64,000 bases of DNA from Nevskia sp. Its GTDB lineage: Bacteria > Pseudomonadota > Gammaproteobacteria > Nevskiales > Nevskiaceae. Each line of letters begins with the position of its first letter. Within the stretch, counting starts at the first letter, position 1. Shown here in pieces: positions 28,255 through 36,495 of the stretch. The translations under genes were made by a program, and so were the position numbers. The notes under the pieces are model-generated. The model worked only from the letters and a program-made list of their open reading frames with translations. It was not told the origin of the DNA and did no database searches. Location: positions 1,066,931-1,130,930 of the forward strand of contig JAKFUK010000001.1 in NCBI GenBank assembly GCA_021732745.1. The letters run 5' to 3'.

Positions 28255-28575
28255 TCAGGCGGTGACGGTCGCTTCTTTCAGCATCTTCTGCAGCTCGCCG
28301 GACTGATACAGGTCGAGCGTGATGTCGCAGCCGCCGACCAGCTCGCCCTTCACGTAGAGCTGCGGGAAGGTCGGCCAGTTGGCGAACTTCGGCAGCGCGC
28401 GATACACCTCTTCGTCTTCGTAGATGTTGACGAAGGCGTATTCGGCTCCGCAGGAGTTCAGGGCCTTGACCACGCGCGAGGAAAAACCGCACTGCGGGAA
28501 GTCCGGCGTCCCCTTCATGTAAAGGATGATCGGGTTCTGGGTAACCTGCTGCTTGATTCTTTCGAGTGCGTCCAT
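28255..28575 (-). CDS. grxD: Monothiol glutaredoxin Grx4 type
   Basis: A 106-residue monothiol glutaredoxin. The signature CGFS is at residues 29-32 (GTPDFPQCGFSSRVVKAL); the WPTFPQLYV cis-Pro motif and GGCDITLDLY glutathione-binding loop follow. Grx4-type proteins bind a [2Fe-2S] cluster between two monomers with glutathione and take part in iron-sulfur trafficking with BolA-type partners. The length matches E. coli GrxD (115). It lies divergent from sodB, with 193 bases between starts. Confidence 0.96.
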   Translation of the reverse strand: MDALERIKQQVTQNPIILYMKGTPDFPQCGFSSRVVKALNSCGAEYAFVNIYEDEEVYRALPKFANWPTFPQLYVKGELVGGCDITLDLYQSGELQKMLKEATVTA

Positions 28576-28672
28576 GGTCTTTTCCCGTGTTCTGTACGGC
28601 GGCGAATGGGCGATTTTACCACCCGGACGGATCGGCTACATTGCAGGCGTCCGTCCGCCATCCCGGCGATGC

Positions 28673-28678
28673 TAAAAT
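28673..28678 (+). promoter_or_regulatory. Candidate -10 box for sodB
   Basis: TAAAAT at 28673-28678 continues as CGCGCC, the same string found before purB. It is about 90 bases before the sodB ATG. No convincing -35 is seen at the standard distance. GC-rich sequence right after a -10 is often associated with stringent-response-sensitive promoters; that is inference. Confidence 0.38.
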
Positions 28679-28768
28679 CGCGCCATCGGCCGTGACTTGA
28701 ATTGCCCGTCAAACCCTGACGCACGCACCGAACCCGACTTTTCGTTCATCCGCCTCACGAGAGACATC

Positions 28769-29344
28769 ATGACTTTTGCCCTGCCGGAACTGCCGTACGC
28801 CCGCGAAGCGCTCGAACCGCACATGTCGCGCGAGACCTTCGAGTACCACTACGGCAAGCATCACAAGGCCTATGTCGACATGGCCAACAAGCTGATCGTC
28901 GGCACCGAGTTCGAGAACGCCTCGATCGAGGACGTGATCAAGAAGTCGTCCGGCAAGATCTTCAACAACGTCGCCCAGATCTGGAACCACACGTTCTTCT
29001 GGAACTGCCTGACGCCAACTCAGGCCGCCCCCGGCAAGAAGCTGACCGACGCCCTGGTCAAGACCTTCGGCGGCATCGAGGACTTCAAGAAGCAGTTCAC
29101 CGAAGCCGCCATCGGCACCTTTGGCTCGGGCTGGGCCTGGCTGGTCAAGAAGGGCGACGGCACGCTGGCCATCGTTTCGACCACCGGTGCCGGCAATCCG
29201 ATGACCGCTGGCGACGTGCCGCTGTTGACCTGCGACGTCTGGGAACACGCCTACTACATCGACTACCGCAACTCGCGCCCGAACTACCTGGAGCATTTCT
29301 GGGCGCTGGTGAACTGGGAATTCGTCGAGAAGAACCTGAACTGA
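28769..29344 (+). CDS. sodB: Superoxide dismutase [Fe]
   Basis: A 191-residue iron superoxide dismutase that converts superoxide to peroxide and oxygen in the cytosol. Metal ligands are His27 (FEYHYGKHH), His74 (WNHTFFWN), Asp157 and His161 (DVWEHAYYID). The Gln in NNVAQIWNHTFFWN is at the FeSOD position and AIGTFGSGWAWLV is the Fe-type pattern. The length equals E. coli SodB (193). A good intrinsic terminator follows at 29418. Confidence 0.97.
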   Translation: MTFALPELPYAREALEPHMSRETFEYHYGKHHKAYVDMANKLIVGTEFENASIEDVIKKSSGKIFNNVAQIWNHTFFWNCLTPTQAAPGKKLTDALVKTFGGIEDFKKQFTEAAIGTFGSGWAWLVKKGDGTLAIVSTTGAGNPMTAGDVPLLTCDVWEHAYYIDYRNSRPNYLEHFWALVNWEFVEKNLN

Positions 29345-29417
29345 TCGCGCGCGGTCCCTGTTCCGGCCTTTCGCCGGGACATGGACGGCACACAGGCGGT
29401 TCATTTATGGTTCGAGG

Positions 29418-29447
29418 GGGTCGCGCAGGCGGCCCCTTTTGTTTTTG
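29418..29447 (+). terminator. Intrinsic terminator of sodB
   Basis: GGGGTCGC-GCAG-GCGGCCCC, an 8-bp stem including one G-T pair with a four-base loop, followed by TTTTGTTTTT. It is about 75 bases after the sodB stop. Confidence 0.85.
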
Positions 29448-29471
29448 GGGTTTGGCGGTTAAAGCCCCATC

Positions 29472-29614
29472 AAAAGTTAAACGCAAAGGCGCAAAGAAAA
29501 AGCGGAAGCAAGGACGCAAAGAAAGGCAAAAGAAAGAAAATCGTGGATGTTTTTCTGTTGCCGTTCTTTCTTTGCGTCCTTTCTTTTCCCTTTGCGCCTT
29601 TGCGTTTAACTTTT
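29472..29614. repeat. Long inverted repeat (GTTAAACGCAAAGGCGC type), sodB-argF intergenic
   Basis: The left arm begins AAAAGTTAAACGCAAAGG and carries four degenerate CGCAAAG units (29472-29540). The right arm ends CTTTGCGCCTTTGCGTTTAA and TTTT at 29614. The arms pair over most of 55 bases. The argF ATG lies 57 bases downstream, so the hairpin would lie in the argF leader. Confidence 0.85.
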
Positions 29615-29670
29615 CGCCTTTGGAAGCTTTTTTCAACCCGTCTCACGGCTGTCTCAGGACCCCGAGAAGA

Positions 29671-30564
29671 ATGACCCGTCACCTGCTCAAGCTCAGTGAT
29701 TTCACGCCTTCTGAACTGCGCGGCATCGTGTTGCGCGCGATCGAGATGAAGAAGGCCGGGCCGACGCGATCCGGGCCGATCGCGGGCAAGACGCTGGCAA
29801 TGATCTTCACCAAGAATTCGACGCGCACGCGGGTCAGCTTCGAGTCGGGCATGGCGAAATTCGGCGGCCATGCGCTGTTCCTGCATTCGGATGCCACCCA
29901 GCTCGGCCGCGATGAGCCGATCGAGGACACCGCGAAAGTGCTGTCGCGGATGTGCGACGCGATCATGATCCGCAACAATTCCCAGGCCGATCAGGAAGCG
30001 CTGGCGTCGGCCTCGCGGGTGCCGGTGATCAACGGTCTTTCGGACCTGCATCACCCCTGCCAGTTGCTGGCCGACATGCAGACCTGGTTCGAGCATCGCG
30101 GCGACCCGGCCGGCAAGATCGCCGCCTGGGTGGGCGACGGCAACAACGTCTGCCACTCGTGGATCGAGGCCGCGCCGCTGTTCGGCTTCCGCCTGCGCAT
30201 CGCCAGCCCCAAGGATTTCGAGCCGGTGCCGGCGATCGTCAAAGCCGCCGGTGACTCGATCGAAATGCTGCGCAGCGCCACCTTCGCTGCCAACGGTGCC
30301 GACCTGCTGGTCACCGATACCTGGACCAGCATGGGCCAGGAAGCCGAGTACAAGCGTCGGGTCGCGGCCTTTGCCGATTTTCAGGTCGACACTGCCCTGA
30401 TGGCACGGGCCAAACCGGACGCGATCTTCATGCACTGCCTGCCGGCACATCGCGGCCAGGAAGTGTCGGCCGAGGTCATCGACGGCCCGCAGAGCGTGGT
30501 CTGGGACGAAGCCGAGAACCGCATGTGGGCGCAGATGGCGCTGATGGAGTTTTTGCTCTCGTAG
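29671..30564 (+). CDS. argF: Ornithine carbamoyltransferase
   Basis: A 297-residue ornithine transcarbamylase: carbamoyl phosphate plus ornithine gives citrulline in arginine synthesis. The carbamoyl-phosphate site is STRTR at 50-54, with HPCQ near 133 and WVGDGNNVCHSW. The catalytic Cys lies in MHCLPAHRG (about 257-265); the SMGQEAEYKRR loop is also present. The short length (about 300) and the STRTR/SMGQE pattern match bacterial anabolic enzymes. The stop TAG is supplied by the first base group of a repeat copy. nadC follows. Confidence 0.97.
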   Translation: MTRHLLKLSDFTPSELRGIVLRAIEMKKAGPTRSGPIAGKTLAMIFTKNSTRTRVSFESGMAKFGGHALFLHSDATQLGRDEPIEDTAKVLSRMCDAIMIRNNSQADQEALASASRVPVINGLSDLHHPCQLLADMQTWFEHRGDPAGKIAAWVGDGNNVCHSWIEAAPLFGFRLRIASPKDFEPVPAIVKAAGDSIEMLRSATFAANGADLLVTDTWTSMGQEAEYKRRVAAFADFQVDTALMARAKPDAIFMHCLPAHRGQEVSAEVIDGPQSVVWDEAENRMWAQMALMEFLLS

Positions 30565-30656
30565 GTCCGGATTCATCCGGACGCGCATCTCGTCGACCGT
30601 TCCCCTGTCCGGATGAATCCGGACCTACACTCGCTGCCGGATGAATCCGGACCTAC
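30561..30656. repeat. Triple GTCCGGATTCATCCGGAC repeat, argF-nadC intergenic
   Basis: Three copies: forward at 30561-30582, inverted at 30607-30628 and inverted, slightly shortened, at 30637-30656. The first two could pair over 22 bases. The TAG within the first copy (30562-30564) is the argF stop. The last copy ends 13 bases before the nadC ATG, so the element makes up all of the argF-nadC gap and the nadC leader. Confidence 0.9.
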
Positions 30657-30669
30657 GCCCGCCGAACTG

Positions 30670-31530
30670 ATGACCCTGCCTGCTTACGTTACCGACCTCG
30701 ATCAGGTCGTCGCCCAGGCGATTGCCGAAGATGTCGGCATCTGCGACTGGACCGCGCAGCTCGTCCCCGCTGGTCAGCTTGCATCGGCCCGGGTGATCTC
30801 GCGCGAAGACGCGGTGATTTGCGGGGTGGCGTGGGTCAACGCCGTGTTCGCCCGCATCGACGCCGGTGTGATCGTCGAATGGCAGGTCGCCGACGGCGAT
30901 CGTGTTGCGCCCGACGAAGTGCTGTACCGCCTGCACGGCTCGGCCCGCAGCCTGCTGACCGGCGAACGTACCGCCTTGAATTTCCTGCAATCCTTGTCCG
31001 GAACCGCAACCGCCGTGCGCCAGTACGTCGATGCCGTGGCCGGCACTGGCACGGCGATCGTCGACACCCGCAAGACCCTGCCCGGCCTGCGCAATGCCCA
31101 GAAGTACGCGGTGCTCTGCGGCGGCGGGCAGAACCATCGCATCGGCCTGTACGACGGCATCCTGATCAAGGAAAACCATATCGCGGCGGCCGGCGGCATC
31201 CATCAGGCGATTGCCGCTGCGCGGGCGCTGGATGCCGGCGTACCACTGATGACCGAAGCCGAAACGCTGGATGAGGCCCGTGCTGCGCTCGCCGCCGATG
31301 TCGACCTGCTGCTGGTCGACGAATTCAGCGATGCCGACATCCGCGCGGCCGTGCGCCTGACTCGCGCCCACCGCGCGGCCGGCGGCAAGACGCTGATCGA
31401 ATACTCCGGTGGCGCCACGCTCTCCACCATCCGCGCGCTCGCCGAAACCGGCGTCGACCGCATCTCGATCGGCGCGATCACCAAGCATGTGCGGGCGGTG
31501 GACCTGTCGATGCGCTTCGCCCCCGCTTGA
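30670..31530 (+). CDS. nadC: Nicotinate-nucleotide pyrophosphorylase (carboxylating)
   Basis: A 286-residue quinolinate phosphoribosyltransferase: quinolinate plus PRPP gives nicotinate mononucleotide in NAD synthesis. Motifs are SGTATAVRQYVDAV (about 115-128), RKTLPGLRNAQKYAVLCGGGQNHRIGLYDGILIKENH, the EAETLDEAR helix, and IEYSGGATLSTIRALAETGVDRISIGAITKH near the C terminus. The start MTLPAYVTDL is chosen for the ATG at 30670, because the upstream in-frame codons lie in the repeat. Length and motif order match bacterial NadC (297). Confidence 0.97.
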   Translation: MTLPAYVTDLDQVVAQAIAEDVGICDWTAQLVPAGQLASARVISREDAVICGVAWVNAVFARIDAGVIVEWQVADGDRVAPDEVLYRLHGSARSLLTGERTALNFLQSLSGTATAVRQYVDAVAGTGTAIVDTRKTLPGLRNAQKYAVLCGGGQNHRIGLYDGILIKENHIAAAGGIHQAIAAARALDAGVPLMTEAETLDEARAALAADVDLLLVDEFSDADIRAAVRLTRAHRAAGGKTLIEYSGGATLSTIRALAETGVDRISIGAITKHVRAVDLSMRFAPA

Positions 31531-31600
31531 GTATCTGACGACGGTCCCCGGCATCGGTTACCGTCCTGACGTTCAGATCACGTCGCATCCGCTGGCCGCC

Positions 31601-34600
31601 ATGTCGAATCTTTCCGCGTCCCTGGTCCCCGAAACGCTGCGCCGAGGCTGGCAGCACGCGCCAACCCCGGCCGACGCCCATGCCAGCTTCGGCAGCCACG
31701 GTGCCGTGCTCTGGTGCGACATCGCCCGCTATTCGCCGATGGCCAAGGCGCTGGTGGCGCAGGGCAATGCCGGTGTCGAAAAGCTGTCGAGCCTGCTGCA
31801 ACGGCATTTCGACCGGATCACCGACATCGTCCACCGCTTTGGCGGCGATTGCATCGAGTTCTACGGCGACGGCGTGATGGTGGTGTTCCCGGCTGACGCG
31901 CCTGCGCAGCTCGCGGTCGCCGCCACGCAGGCGCTGGCCTGCGCCCGCAGCATCATCGACCAATGTCGCGGCGAAATTGCCCCGGGACTCAGGCTATCGC
32001 TGCATCTGCACCTCACCGCCGGCCGCCTGCAACTGCTCGATTTCGGCGGCGTCGGCGGCGAGCGCCTGCATGCCACGGCCGGTGATGCGCTGGCGCAGCT
32101 TGCCCAGATCACGCGCGATCAAGCACCCAATCAGGTGATCGTGTCGCCCGCGCTGGCGGCTCTGATCGAAGCACCCGTGATCCTTGATCGCCTGCCGAAT
32201 GGCGGACTGGTGCTCGACGTGCCGCCGCCAACCGCCGTCGCAGCCCCTCAAACCGATACCGAAGCGCCGCCAACCCCGCCCGGCCTCGAAGCCTTCCTGG
32301 CGCCGCCGGTGCGCCACGGCATCGCCATCGGTGCGCTGCGCTGGACGGCGGAAGTCCGCCATGTGATCGCGGTGTTCGTGAAGCTGCCGGGGCTCGATCA
32401 GGCGGCCGCCGATTTCCCGGCCCGCATCCACGAGCTGGCGCGCCAGGTGCAGCAGGTCTGCCGTCGCCACGAAGGCGTGCTGCGCTGTCTGGCGATCGAC
32501 GACAAGGGCGTCGGCTTCCAGCTGCTTTTCGGCCTGCCGCCGATGTCGCACCACGACGACGCCCTGCGCGCGCTGAAAAGCGCCCGCGAACTGCACGGCG
32601 AATTCCGCTTGCGCGGCATCGCCTGCAGCATCGGCATCGCGGCTGGCGATGCCTTCATCGGCGTGCTCGGCAATGACCTGCGCCGCCATTACGCGGTGAT
32701 CGGCGACGCGGTGAATCTGGCTTCGCGGCTGTCGCACCTGAGCGACGCCGCCGTGCTCTGCGACGAAGCCAGCGTCCGCGATTGCACCGACCGCGCCCGC
32801 TTCACCGCGCTGCCGAGGGTCACGGTCAAGGGCTGGGCCGAGCCGCTACCGGTGTGGTCGCCCGAAGACAGCAGCGAAACCCGCGCGCCGACCGCCCCCA
32901 TCGGCCGCGACGACGTGCTGGCGGCCATCGAAAGCGCGCTCGCTGCCGCCTGCGCCGGACGCACCGCGAGCTGTCTGCTGGTCGGCGAAGCCGGCATGGG
33001 CAAATCGACGGTGATCGAAGCCGCGCGGCGTTCAGCGGCGGCAAAGGGTCTGACGGTGCTGATCGGCGAAAGCGCGCGCATCGAGCAGAACACGCCGTTC
33101 CAGGCGCTGCGCAGCGTCTATTCGCGGCTGCTCGGGCTCGACGCGCTGGCGGACAACACGGCGCGGCGCAGCCATCTGGAGGCCGTCTGGGGCGTGCAAC
33201 ACGGCGACCGGCTGTGCCTGCTGAACGCCGTGATCCCGCTCGATTTCCAGGACAGCCCCTGGGCCGCCGGGCTGTTGCCGTCGGAGCGGGTTGCCAGCAT
33301 CCGCAGCCTGCTGATCGAGCTGCTGCAAGCGTCCGCCCGCGCGCAGCCGCTGCTGCTGGTGATCGAGGACGCCCACTGGGCCGACGACGAAAGCCTGCTG
33401 CTGCTCGAACGCCTCGGCCGCAGGCTGGCCGGTGCCGCGATCCTGATCAGCGCCCGGCCGCCGATGCTGGCGCTGAACGATCTGGTCGAAGGCGGGGCTA
33501 CCCTCATCGACCTGCGGCCGCTGAGCGCAGAAGAATGCGCCGCGCTGATCGCCACCCAGCTCGGTGCCGCGACGGTGGCGGCGGACGTGGTCAGCAGCCT
33601 GCACGAGCGCGCCGCCGGCAATCCCTTCTTCGCGGCCGAACTGGCCCGCTACCTGTTCGATGCTGGCGAGCTGGAACGCAGCGCCGACGGCGACATCCGC
33701 CACGCACGCAGCGATGGCGAGCGCGCCTCCCGTCTGCCGACCACGGTGCGCGCCACGATCACCAGCCGGGTCGACAACATGGCGCCAAGCGCGCGGCTGA
33801 GCCTGAAGATCGAAAGTGTCGCCGGCCTGCGCGGGCCGCTGGCGGCCGTGGAGCACGTCCATCCGCTGCGTGTCGACAGCCGCACCTTGGCCGAGCATCT
33901 GCAATCGCAGCAGCGCATGGGGCTGGTCGATCTGGCCAGCGTCGACGGCGCGCCCGGCTTCGAGTTCCGCCACGACATCACCCGCGAAGTGGTCTACGAC
34001 CTGGTGCTGCCGGAGGTCCGGCAACTGCTGCACGCCGATTTCGCCCGCTGGTACGAAAGCACCCGCGCTGGCGATCTGGCCGCCTGCTATCCGGTGCTCG
34101 CCGCGCACTGGGCGGCGGCACTGCACCCGGCGCGTGCGGCAGGCTATCTGGAACGCGAAGCGGTGCGCGTGTTCAGCAACGGCCACGCCCAGCAGGCGCT
34201 GGCGACCGGCCTCGCCGCGCTCAGCCTGCTCGGCGTCGCCCTGCCGAAAGACGCCGCCGCCGTGGCTACCGCCATCGGCGCTGGCATGGGCGAGCTGCAA
34301 GTCCTGATCGGCAACCGCTCGCCGGCCGATCATGCCGCACTGCCATTGATGACCGATGCCGAAGCGACGCGCGCCGTCGCCACCCTGCTGACCGTCGCCC
34401 CGCTGGCTTTCCAGAGCAACCGCGTCGATCTCTACGCACTGGCCTCGATCACCGCGATGCAGCGGACGCTGGTGCACGGCAATGGTGCCGACGCGGCACA
34501 GGTCTATTCCTTGTACTCCGTGGTCCACGGTGCCCTGACCGGCGACCGCGCCGGTGCCGCCGCCTGGAGCGAGCTGGCGCTGATGCTCGATGGCCGCGAC

Positions 34601-35500
34601 GGTCGGCGCCGCTATGGCGAAGTCGGTTTCGTCCACACCTGGTTCCACAGCCACTGGCAGCGGCCGCTGCGCGACAGTCTGGCCATCAGTCTCGACGCCG
34701 CCGAACAGGGGCTGGCCGCCGGCACCCTGCTGTACGCCTGCTTCAACCTCGCCGGCCATGTGATCTACCAGCAGGCCGCTGGCGTGCATCTGGACACCGT
34801 GATCGACACCGCCCGCCGGCATCTGGCGCGCAATGGCGGACGGGTCAAGAACTCGGCGTTTCATCTGATCCACGAGATGCAGGTCGCCAAGGCGCTGGCC
34901 GGACAGACCGACGATCTGTGCTCGTTCAGCGACGCCGAGTTTGATGAAGCCCGTGACCTGGCATCGATCCTCGACACGCCGCTGAGCAACCAGATCGGCT
35001 ATTTCCTGGTCTCCAAGCTGAAAGTGCATGCGCTGGCCGGTCACTGGCGGACAGCGCTGGACTGGGCGGAGCGCGCCGAAGCGGCGCGACAGGCGTTTGG
35101 TGGCCAGACGGCGGAATTCGAGCTGGTGCAGTACGCGTCACTGGCGTTTGCCGGGCAGGCGCTGGAATCCGCGCAGCCGCTCGATCCGCGCGGCCTCGCG
35201 CTGGCCGAGCAGATGCGCGCCTGGGCTGCGCTCTGCCCGGTGAACTTCGCGCACAAGGCGCAGCTGGTCGATGGCGCGCTGGCGCTGGCGGCGGGCGATG
35301 CCTCAGCCGCGCTCGATACGCTGATACAGGCGGCGGGCGCGGCCGACACGGTGGGCTATGCGCAGGATCAGGCGCTGGCGCTGGAATGGGCGGCGCGTGC
35401 GGCCTCGCCGGACGATGCGCCCGCGTTACGCGAGCGCGCTGCTGACGCTTGGCAGGCCTGGGGCGCGGCGGCGATGGCGCAGCGGCTGAGGTCGTCCTAG
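31601..35500 (+). CDS. Soluble adenylyl cyclase-like protein: tandem cyclase homology domains plus AAA-type ATPase
   Basis: A 1299-residue cytosolic protein with the layout of animal sAC (ADCY10) and its bacterial relatives. CHD1 (about 34-200) has the first metal Asp in VLWCDIARYSPM (Asp40) and the second at FYGDG (Asp90). CHD2 (about 250-425) ends IGDAVNLASRL, with the Asn372 and Arg376 expected to stabilise the transition state. Glu86 stands where sAC has a bicarbonate-binding Lys (K95) by my alignment. The ATPase region begins with the P-loop VGEAGMGKST (461-470), has Walker B LLLVIEDAHWADD, and is followed by a long helical C-terminal region of about 600 residues. It should make cAMP. 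The stop overlaps the ketosynthase stop on the other strand in CTAG. Confidence 0.88.
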   Translation: MSNLSASLVPETLRRGWQHAPTPADAHASFGSHGAVLWCDIARYSPMAKALVAQGNAGVEKLSSLLQRHFDRITDIVHRFGGDCIEFYGDGVMVVFPADAPAQLAVAATQALACARSIIDQCRGEIAPGLRLSLHLHLTAGRLQLLDFGGVGGERLHATAGDALAQLAQITRDQAPNQVIVSPALAALIEAPVILDRLPNGGLVLDVPPPTAVAAPQTDTEAPPTPPGLEAFLAPPVRHGIAIGALRWTAEVRHVIAVFVKLPGLDQAAADFPARIHELARQVQQVCRRHEGVLRCLAIDDKGVGFQLLFGLPPMSHHDDALRALKSARELHGEFRLRGIACSIGIAAGDAFIGVLGNDLRRHYAVIGDAVNLASRLSHLSDAAVLCDEASVRDCTDRARFTALPRVTVKGWAEPLPVWSPEDSSETRAPTAPIGRDDVLAAIESALAAACAGRTASCLLVGEAGMGKSTVIEAARRSAAAKGLTVLIGESARIEQNTPFQALRSVYSRLLGLDALADNTARRSHLEAVWGVQHGDRLCLLNAVIPLDFQDSPWAAGLLPSERVASIRSLLIELLQASARAQPLLLVIEDAHWADDESLLLLERLGRRLAGAAILISARPPMLALNDLVEGGATLIDLRPLSAEECAALIATQLGAATVAADVVSSLHERAAGNPFFAAELARYLFDAGELERSADGDIRHARSDGERASRLPTTVRATITSRVDNMAPSARLSLKIESVAGLRGPLAAVEHVHPLRVDSRTLAEHLQSQQRMGLVDLASVDGAPGFEFRHDITREVVYDLVLPEVRQLLHADFARWYESTRAGDLAACYPVLAAHWAAALHPARAAGYLEREAVRVFSNGHAQQALATGLAALSLLGVALPKDAAAVATAIGAGMGELQVLIGNRSPADHAALPLMTDAEATRAVATLLTVAPLAFQSNRVDLYALASITAMQRTLVHGNGADAAQVYSLYSVVHGALTGDRAGAAAWSELALMLDGRDGRRRYGEVGFVHTWFHSHWQRPLRDSLAISLDAAEQGLAAGTLLYACFNLAGHVIYQQAAGVHLDTVIDTARRHLARNGGRVKNSAFHLIHEMQVAKALAGQTDDLCSFSDAEFDEARDLASILDTPLSNQIGYFLVSKLKVHALAGHWRTALDWAERAEAARQAFGGQTAEFELVQYASLAFAGQALESAQPLDPRGLALAEQMRAWAALCPVNFAHKAQLVDGALALAAGDASAALDTLIQAAGAADTVGYAQDQALALEWAARAASPDDAPALRERAADAWQAWGAAAMAQRLRSS

Positions 35501-36495
35501 TCCCTCGTCAGCAACAGCGCATGCGCATGCATGTCCGGCCCGAGTGCAAACAGCAGCAGCCGGTCCTTCAGCACGCCCTCGTTCAACTCGGCCCAGGCCA
35601 GGTTCACCGGAATGTTGGCGGCGGTCATGTTGGCGAACTGCGCCAGGGTCTCGATGTACTGCGCGGGCTTGATCGCGGCCTTCCAGGCCTCGGTCAGCAC
35701 GCTGGAGGCCTGATGGCTGATCAGGCTGATATCGCGGCCTTTCAAGCGGTTGCGCTTGAGCAGCATGGTCACGGCCTCGACCGACTTCTGGACGCCGAAG
35801 CTGCCGAAGGCGGCGGCACCGGCCGGGGTGATCGCAAACGTCGCAGGGGTTTCCAGACTTGAGTAGCCCTGCACCGGCTGCGGAAAGCCGACCACCTGCC
35901 CGCTCATGGTCATCGAACCGTAGTTGGCGGTCGCCATCAGCACCTGATGATCGACCACCCGCCAGCCGTGCTTGCCGATGCCCAGCACCGCCGCCGCCGC
36001 GCCATCGGCGGCGCTGATCGCCTGCGGCGTGTGGTAGTCGACGTAGCGCGTCCAGTTGGTGCCGACCACCACCAGCGCAGTTCGCGCCCGACCGGCGCGG
36101 ATCATCGCGTCGGCCAGCAGCAGGCCGGCGTTGAAGTTCGAGAAGTCATTGGCCAGCGGCAGCACCCAGCAGTTCGCGGACAGCCCGAGTTGCTGGTGCA
36201 ACTGGCTCAGCGCGTTCGGCGGGCTGTAGTCGGATACCGAGCCGATGCCGAGCAGCAGGTCGACATCAGCGGCGTTCAGCTTCGCTGCGGCAAGCGCTGA
36301 AGCGGCGGCCGGCAGCATGATCGTCATCAGGTCTTCGTCGGCGGCCAGCACCCGGCGCTGCTCGTAGCCGGCGAACAGGTTCTTGCCCGGCGGGTTGTTG
36401 GCGTGCAGCCAGGCAAAGATCGGGTCGTCGTTGGTCCGGATGGTCTTCGGCAGGCAGTAGCCGGTGCCGAGGATGCGCGGGCTGGCCTCAGACAT
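35497..36495 (-). CDS. 3-oxoacyl-ACP synthase III-like protein lacking the catalytic cysteine
   Basis: A 332-residue thiolase-fold protein of the ketoacyl-synthase III family. The C-terminal half has the catalytic His261 in ISHQASSVLTEAWK and Asn294 in AANIPV, two members of the KASIII triad. The nucleophile position, usually Cys in AxACAG, aligns with Asn122 (FSNFNAGLLLADAM) or Asn120. The protein therefore should not form a normal acyl-enzyme. It may act as a decarboxylase, hydrolase, chain-length partner or a non-condensing transferase; none of these is proven. The start overlaps the upstream amine oxidase gene by eight bases, so the two are coupled. A substituted KASIII beside an amine oxidase suggests specialised metabolism. 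Confidence 0.8.
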   Translation of the reverse strand: MSEASPRILGTGYCLPKTIRTNDDPIFAWLHANNPPGKNLFAGYEQRRVLAADEDLMTIMLPAAASALAAAKLNAADVDLLLGIGSVSDYSPPNALSQLHQQLGLSANCWVLPLANDFSNFNAGLLLADAMIRAGRARTALVVVGTNWTRYVDYHTPQAISAADGAAAAVLGIGKHGWRVVDHQVLMATANYGSMTMSGQVVGFPQPVQGYSSLETPATFAITPAGAAAFGSFGVQKSVEAVTMLLKRNRLKGRDISLISHQASSVLTEAWKAAIKPAQYIETLAQFANMTAANIPVNLAWAELNEGVLKDRLLLFALGPDMHAHALLLTRD

